Source: Thauera propionica (GTDB lineage: Bacteria; Pseudomonadota; Gammaproteobacteria; Burkholderiales; Rhodocyclaceae). Taken from it: a stretch of DNA of 64,000 nt. The notes below the pieces were generated by a model. That model was not told the origin of the DNA and did not search any database. It was given only the letters and a program-made list of their open reading frames with translations. Made by a program: the position numbers and the translations under genes. The DNA lies in the NCBI RefSeq assembly GCF_002245655.1, contig NZ_NOIH01000003.1:558001-622000 (forward strand), given 5' to 3'. How positions within the stretch are numbered: the stretch's first letter is position 1; every line of letters starts with the position of its first letter. Below, in pieces: positions 61,206 to 64,000 of the stretch.

Positions 61206-62656
61206 TCACGTCATTTAGCCTATCGCCAATTGAATCCTTGCAATGGTTAGCTGTGTTAAAAAATGTCTCGTTAGTTCAAACAACGCTGCATGGAAAACAA
61301 TCGTGGCGGCTGCTCGGCCCAGACGGCCACCCGATACGCGCCTTTGACGTTTTTGCTCGGACACTCGAGCGACGCTCTGTAAACACCAGGGCCAACTACT
61401 GCAGGTGGCTAGCCGAATTCTTCGACTATTTGTTCGAAGCCTCGATTTGGACACCGACTGGGCAAAATGGCAGTGCGAGCCATGAAACTTTGCTGGAGGT
61501 GCTTGAAGCCTACGACGAGTACTTGGTGCTTGGGGCCAATTCAGGTAACGCCATCGCACGCAGCATTGACGAGACCCTACCCTCTCCACACATCTCTAGA
61601 AGGTCCTCCGCTACCAAGCATGCCGCGGTTAGGAAGTTCCTGAAGCTCTCTGAGCGAGTTCGCGCGCAGATGTTGGAGCTGACCAAGGCCGGCGCTGGGT
61701 CTGCCATCATAGACGAGCAAAACCTGCTCGTTGGCATCGGTGACAAGCACGAAATTCCCCCGTTTCAACGCCGTGCGCTAATCACTAACTCAATGTTGGC
61801 CGGCGTTATTGCCAGGGGGCCCAAGCTGATTGAAGAAAGCGTTCTGCCTACCACCGTTCCTGACATAACTTACGAGCACGAACGAGCATTCCCATTTGAC
61901 AAGGTAGGCGACGTCTTAAGTCACCTCAAAACCTACCGGGATAAGGCCCTATACGCCCTTTGCGCTGCAAGCGGCTGCCGTATAAGCGAAGCATTGCAGC
62001 TTCTATGGGACGACCTCGACACGAAGGCCCAAGCAGTGCGGCTGGTGGCCCCCAAGAGCCGGCCAAGCTGTCGGTCCTATCTAGCACTCGACCCCGAGGA
62101 GCGGGACCTTCTCGTATGGAAAGGCAGGGCGACGCCGGTGACCCTGCTCATCGAGCCGTTTGCGACAATGTTTTTTGAGGCGCTGGCTGCATACATGCGC
62201 TACGAGTACCTCCCCCACGCCCGGCACGGCTTCGTCTTCCAATACACGCGAGGCGGCGAACAGGGGCGACCTTATTTCCTTGCCGCTGCTTCCTCTAGAA
62301 ACGGGGTGTTGAATAGGGCCATCAAGCTTGCCGGCGTTGAGCACGTAGAGGGGCCACATTCACTGCGGCACATGTACGGGACGTATCTCTTGAACTACTT
62401 CCCGCGGCTAGACGGCACGTACGGACTTCCGATTGGTATCGTACAGAAGCTCATGGGACATCGTCAGGCGAAGGACACGGCTAAGTACGCTCGTTACGAC
62501 AGAGACCTGCTGGAGGCCGAACTGAAGTACGCGAACATGATGCTGTTCGGCAACGGCAAAGTGCGCTCAGTCAATGAACTCAAACGTGCGGCCTTGTTGT
62601 CTCGACTCGCCGAGGTGGAAGCTCAGTTGGAAGAGAACGAAAGTCAAGCAGCATGA
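61193..62656 (+). CDS. Tyrosine recombinase of a tRNA-Gly-associated genomic island
   Basis: A 487-residue site-specific recombinase. A SAM-like core-binding domain (SVNTRANYCRWLAEFFDYLF, about residues 60-160) precedes the catalytic domain with Arg in GCRISEALQLLW (about 263), HSLRH (386-390), His in MGHRQAK (423) and the nucleophile Tyr in TAKYARYD (about 432). Numbering is from a TTG at 61193; the ATG at 61202 is the better start but sits in a hairpin and lacks a ribosome-binding site. Base composition is well below the neighbours. The stop overlaps the next gene by 4 bases. Two dead copies of its 5' end lie upstream. A gamma-mobile-trio GmtY-type role is possible but unproved. Confidence 0.88.
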   Translation: MRIMVTSFSLSPIESLQWLAVLKNVSLVQTTLHGKQSWRLLGPDGHPIRAFDVFARTLERRSVNTRANYCRWLAEFFDYLFEASIWTPTGQNGSASHETLLEVLEAYDEYLVLGANSGNAIARSIDETLPSPHISRRSSATKHAAVRKFLKLSERVRAQMLELTKAGAGSAIIDEQNLLVGIGDKHEIPPFQRRALITNSMLAGVIARGPKLIEESVLPTTVPDITYEHERAFPFDKVGDVLSHLKTYRDKALYALCAASGCRISEALQLLWDDLDTKAQAVRLVAPKSRPSCRSYLALDPEERDLLVWKGRATPVTLLIEPFATMFFEALAAYMRYEYLPHARHGFVFQYTRGGEQGRPYFLAAASSRNGVLNRAIKLAGVEHVEGPHSLRHMYGTYLLNYFPRLDGTYGLPIGIVQKLMGHRQAKDTAKYARYDRDLLEAELKYANMMLFGNGKVRSVNELKRAALLSRLAEVEAQLEENESQAA

Positions 62657-64000
62657 TTAACACGACGAAGAGCGAACTCGTTTTTCTCCAAACTGGTGAG
62701 GAACTGCACAAAAGTGTTGTGGCAGCCCTCAGCGATGCCAGTAAGTGGGTGCTACAAGCGTATGAACTCCAAGACCTCGACCTATCCGCGGTTACGACGA
62801 AGAGCCACCTCGAGGCCGCACTGCCAGCGCATATTGAGAGATTCATACTGCGAGAAGGTGGAGCGCACTTCGACGAACAGTATGTGAGGGACGTCTTCGC
62901 CTTCGTCAGCACCAACGTTGGCCATTGCTCGCCCAATCTGTACGCAGCGGTGACGCGAAGCCCGTTCGTGACGAGTAGCGGCAAGAGCGTGTATCGCAAA
63001 TCGTACCTTCCGCCGCTGCGCAGGGGCTTTTCAACCTTCCTGATTGCTTTGCACATCCGCCGGGCGATAGTCCTGCCATTCTCGTTTCAATGGCCGCGGG
63101 GTTTGGACCTCGGCTACAAAGGCGCCACTGTCGGGAAGCGTGAGTTATGCCCGCTAGAGCACTTGCCTGAACTGTTGCGGTTTATTCGTTCATTGGACTA
63201 CCGCGAGGGTGCGCAGCAGACCGAAGATGTGTTCAACACCTACAACTCGAAACAGCGCGAGCGCCTTGTCTGGATGAGTCAGCGGCTCATTATCGCTGGA
63301 GGGTGGCTTGAGCCAGCCGACGTCAACTACGAAGACATGCTGGCGCTAAAGGCCTCCAACGACGAAACGGAGTTCTCCGGCCACAGTGACCTTGGCATGC
63401 TGCTGCTTGCCGACCTGCTAGAGCGCAAATACGGCGATGCTTCGCCAGTGAATGCCGCGGGCTGGCGCGCGGTACTCGTGAACACGCGACCGACGAGAAT
63501 GCTTGAGGGTGTCGGAAGCGCGCTCGGCAAGGGAAACGCCAACCTCGTCGAGCAAGCAGCCGCGCTAAGCCCTGCTGCCATGGCACCGGAGGCGTTGGCG
63601 AGGGTGGAACGGCTTCCCGGGTTGGAGTTCAACCTGAAGGCGAACGCAGAAACCTGGATTGGCATAGAACGCACGTTCCTGCGCAAGGTTCGGATGGAGA
63701 ACAAGAGACAGCGTACTGCTGCTCTCGGATACCTGAACATCTACCTCTTCGGTTACCTCCCTTACTGGTATGCCGAAAACCCAGATTTTGAGTATGAGTT
63801 TCCTTCGATGCCAGCAAAGCTAACATCGGCGGTCTTTGTTTCTGATTTGGGGTTGCTCGATGGTAATTTGCGGCCGATGTCCTTTGTTGATTTCCTTGAC
63901 TCAGTCGCTCGAATCCGAGGATGGGGCGCTAGTACCCATTACGGTTTCCTCAAGCAAGTCGCGCAACTGTTCGCATTTATTGAGCGGTACAGCGATTCCT
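62653..64000 (+). CDS. Long island protein coupled to the recombinase, 3' end outside window
   Basis: An open frame of at least 449 codons starting MINTTKSELVFLQTGEELHK runs to the window edge without a stop. Its ATG overlaps the recombinase TGA by 4 bases (ATGA), so the pair is translationally coupled. I recognise no domain in the visible part; segments such as GFSTFLIALHIRRAIVLPFS, YLNIYLFGYLPYWY and ARIRGWGASTHYGFLKQVAQ suggest a folded, partly helical protein, and the last one resembles the entry to a core-binding domain. In multi-recombinase modules such as gamma-mobile-trio islands a large second integrase follows the first, which would fit. Composition is low in GC like the recombinase. 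Confidence 0.8.
   Translation, partial: MINTTKSELVFLQTGEELHKSVVAALSDASKWVLQAYELQDLDLSAVTTKSHLEAALPAHIERFILREGGAHFDEQYVRDVFAFVSTNVGHCSPNLYAAVTRSPFVTSSGKSVYRKSYLPPLRRGFSTFLIALHIRRAIVLPFSFQWPRGLDLGYKGATVGKRELCPLEHLPELLRFIRSLDYREGAQQTEDVFNTYNSKQRERLVWMSQRLIIAGGWLEPADVNYEDMLALKASNDETEFSGHSDLGMLLLADLLERKYGDASPVNAAGWRAVLVNTRPTRMLEGVGSALGKGNANLVEQAAALSPAAMAPEALARVERLPGLEFNLKANAETWIGIERTFLRKVRMENKRQRTAALGYLNIYLFGYLPYWYAENPDFEYEFPSMPAKLTSAVFVSDLGLLDGNLRPMSFVDFLDSVARIRGWGASTHYGFLKQVAQLFAFIERYSDS

Overview
The window is 64 kb of very GC-rich DNA, except for its right end. Gene content fits a betaproteobacterium, most likely Rhodocyclales (Thauera/Azoarcus-like); this is inferred from gene families and composition, not from a marker gene. 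Supporting content: an FeS-type photolyase homologue, a DUF2868/DUF3482 pair, a TonB receptor/ABC-binding protein/diguanylate cyclase operon, TRAP transport, bacteriohemerythrin, a globin-coupled diguanylate cyclase and a short regulatory-type PTS.

Layout. 1-13 kb: photolyase-like protein (5' end outside the window), Dps, YigZ-family protein, RecC without RecB/RecD, an operon of TonB receptor, binding protein and GGDEF protein, MarC, and a NERD-like/SF1 helicase protein. 13-20 kb: a lone HicA-like toxin, an FmdE-like protein, an EF-hand-repeat protein, the DUF3482/DUF2868 pair, bacteriohemerythrin behind an FNR-like box, and a Cys-rich secreted protein. 19.5-27.2 kb: a divergent TetR / RND efflux locus with palindromic operators and a COG0523 GTPase translationally coupled at its end. 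27-35 kb: TRAP transporter (DctPQM), hydrolase, thioredoxin-like protein, YdjM-like membrane protein, a kinase fusion and a flavin reductase-like protein. 35-43 kb: SbcCD, a PepSY protein, a BON lipoprotein and a phospholipase-D/cardiolipin-synthase-like lipoprotein. 43-50 kb: two signal-transduction clusters with stress proteins (DUF1328, CsbD) between them, then the globin diguanylate cyclase. 50-59 kb: YbiT-type ABC-F protein, DnaQ-like exonuclease, cNMP/CBS/DUF294 protein, BCCT transporter, and PTS EIIA-HPr-EI.

The unusual part is 59.2-64 kb. A tRNA-Gly(CCC) gene is cut in the 3' arm of its anticodon stem and continues into about 800 nt of highly structured, apparently non-coding sequence. 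This sequence has several group II intron hallmarks: a GTGCG start, a hairpin loop complementary to the last six exon bases, and domain II/III-like blocks. I could not place a canonical domain V. It is followed by a second, truncated tRNA-Gly and then an intact tRNA-Gly(CCC). After that come three tandem units. Each begins with the tRNA 3' half and continues into a conserved hairpin and the 5' end of a tyrosine recombinase gene. The first two recombinase copies are dead, and one is also split by a 282-bp IS66-derived miniature element with target-site duplication. Only the third copy is open. It overlaps by 4 bp a second long gene that runs off the window. The lower GC, the tRNA target and the nested remnants mark this as the edge of a repeatedly invaded genomic island.

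Most of the window is ordinary chromosome arranged in short operons. The recurring themes are c-di-GMP and two-component signalling, envelope transport, and DNA repair.
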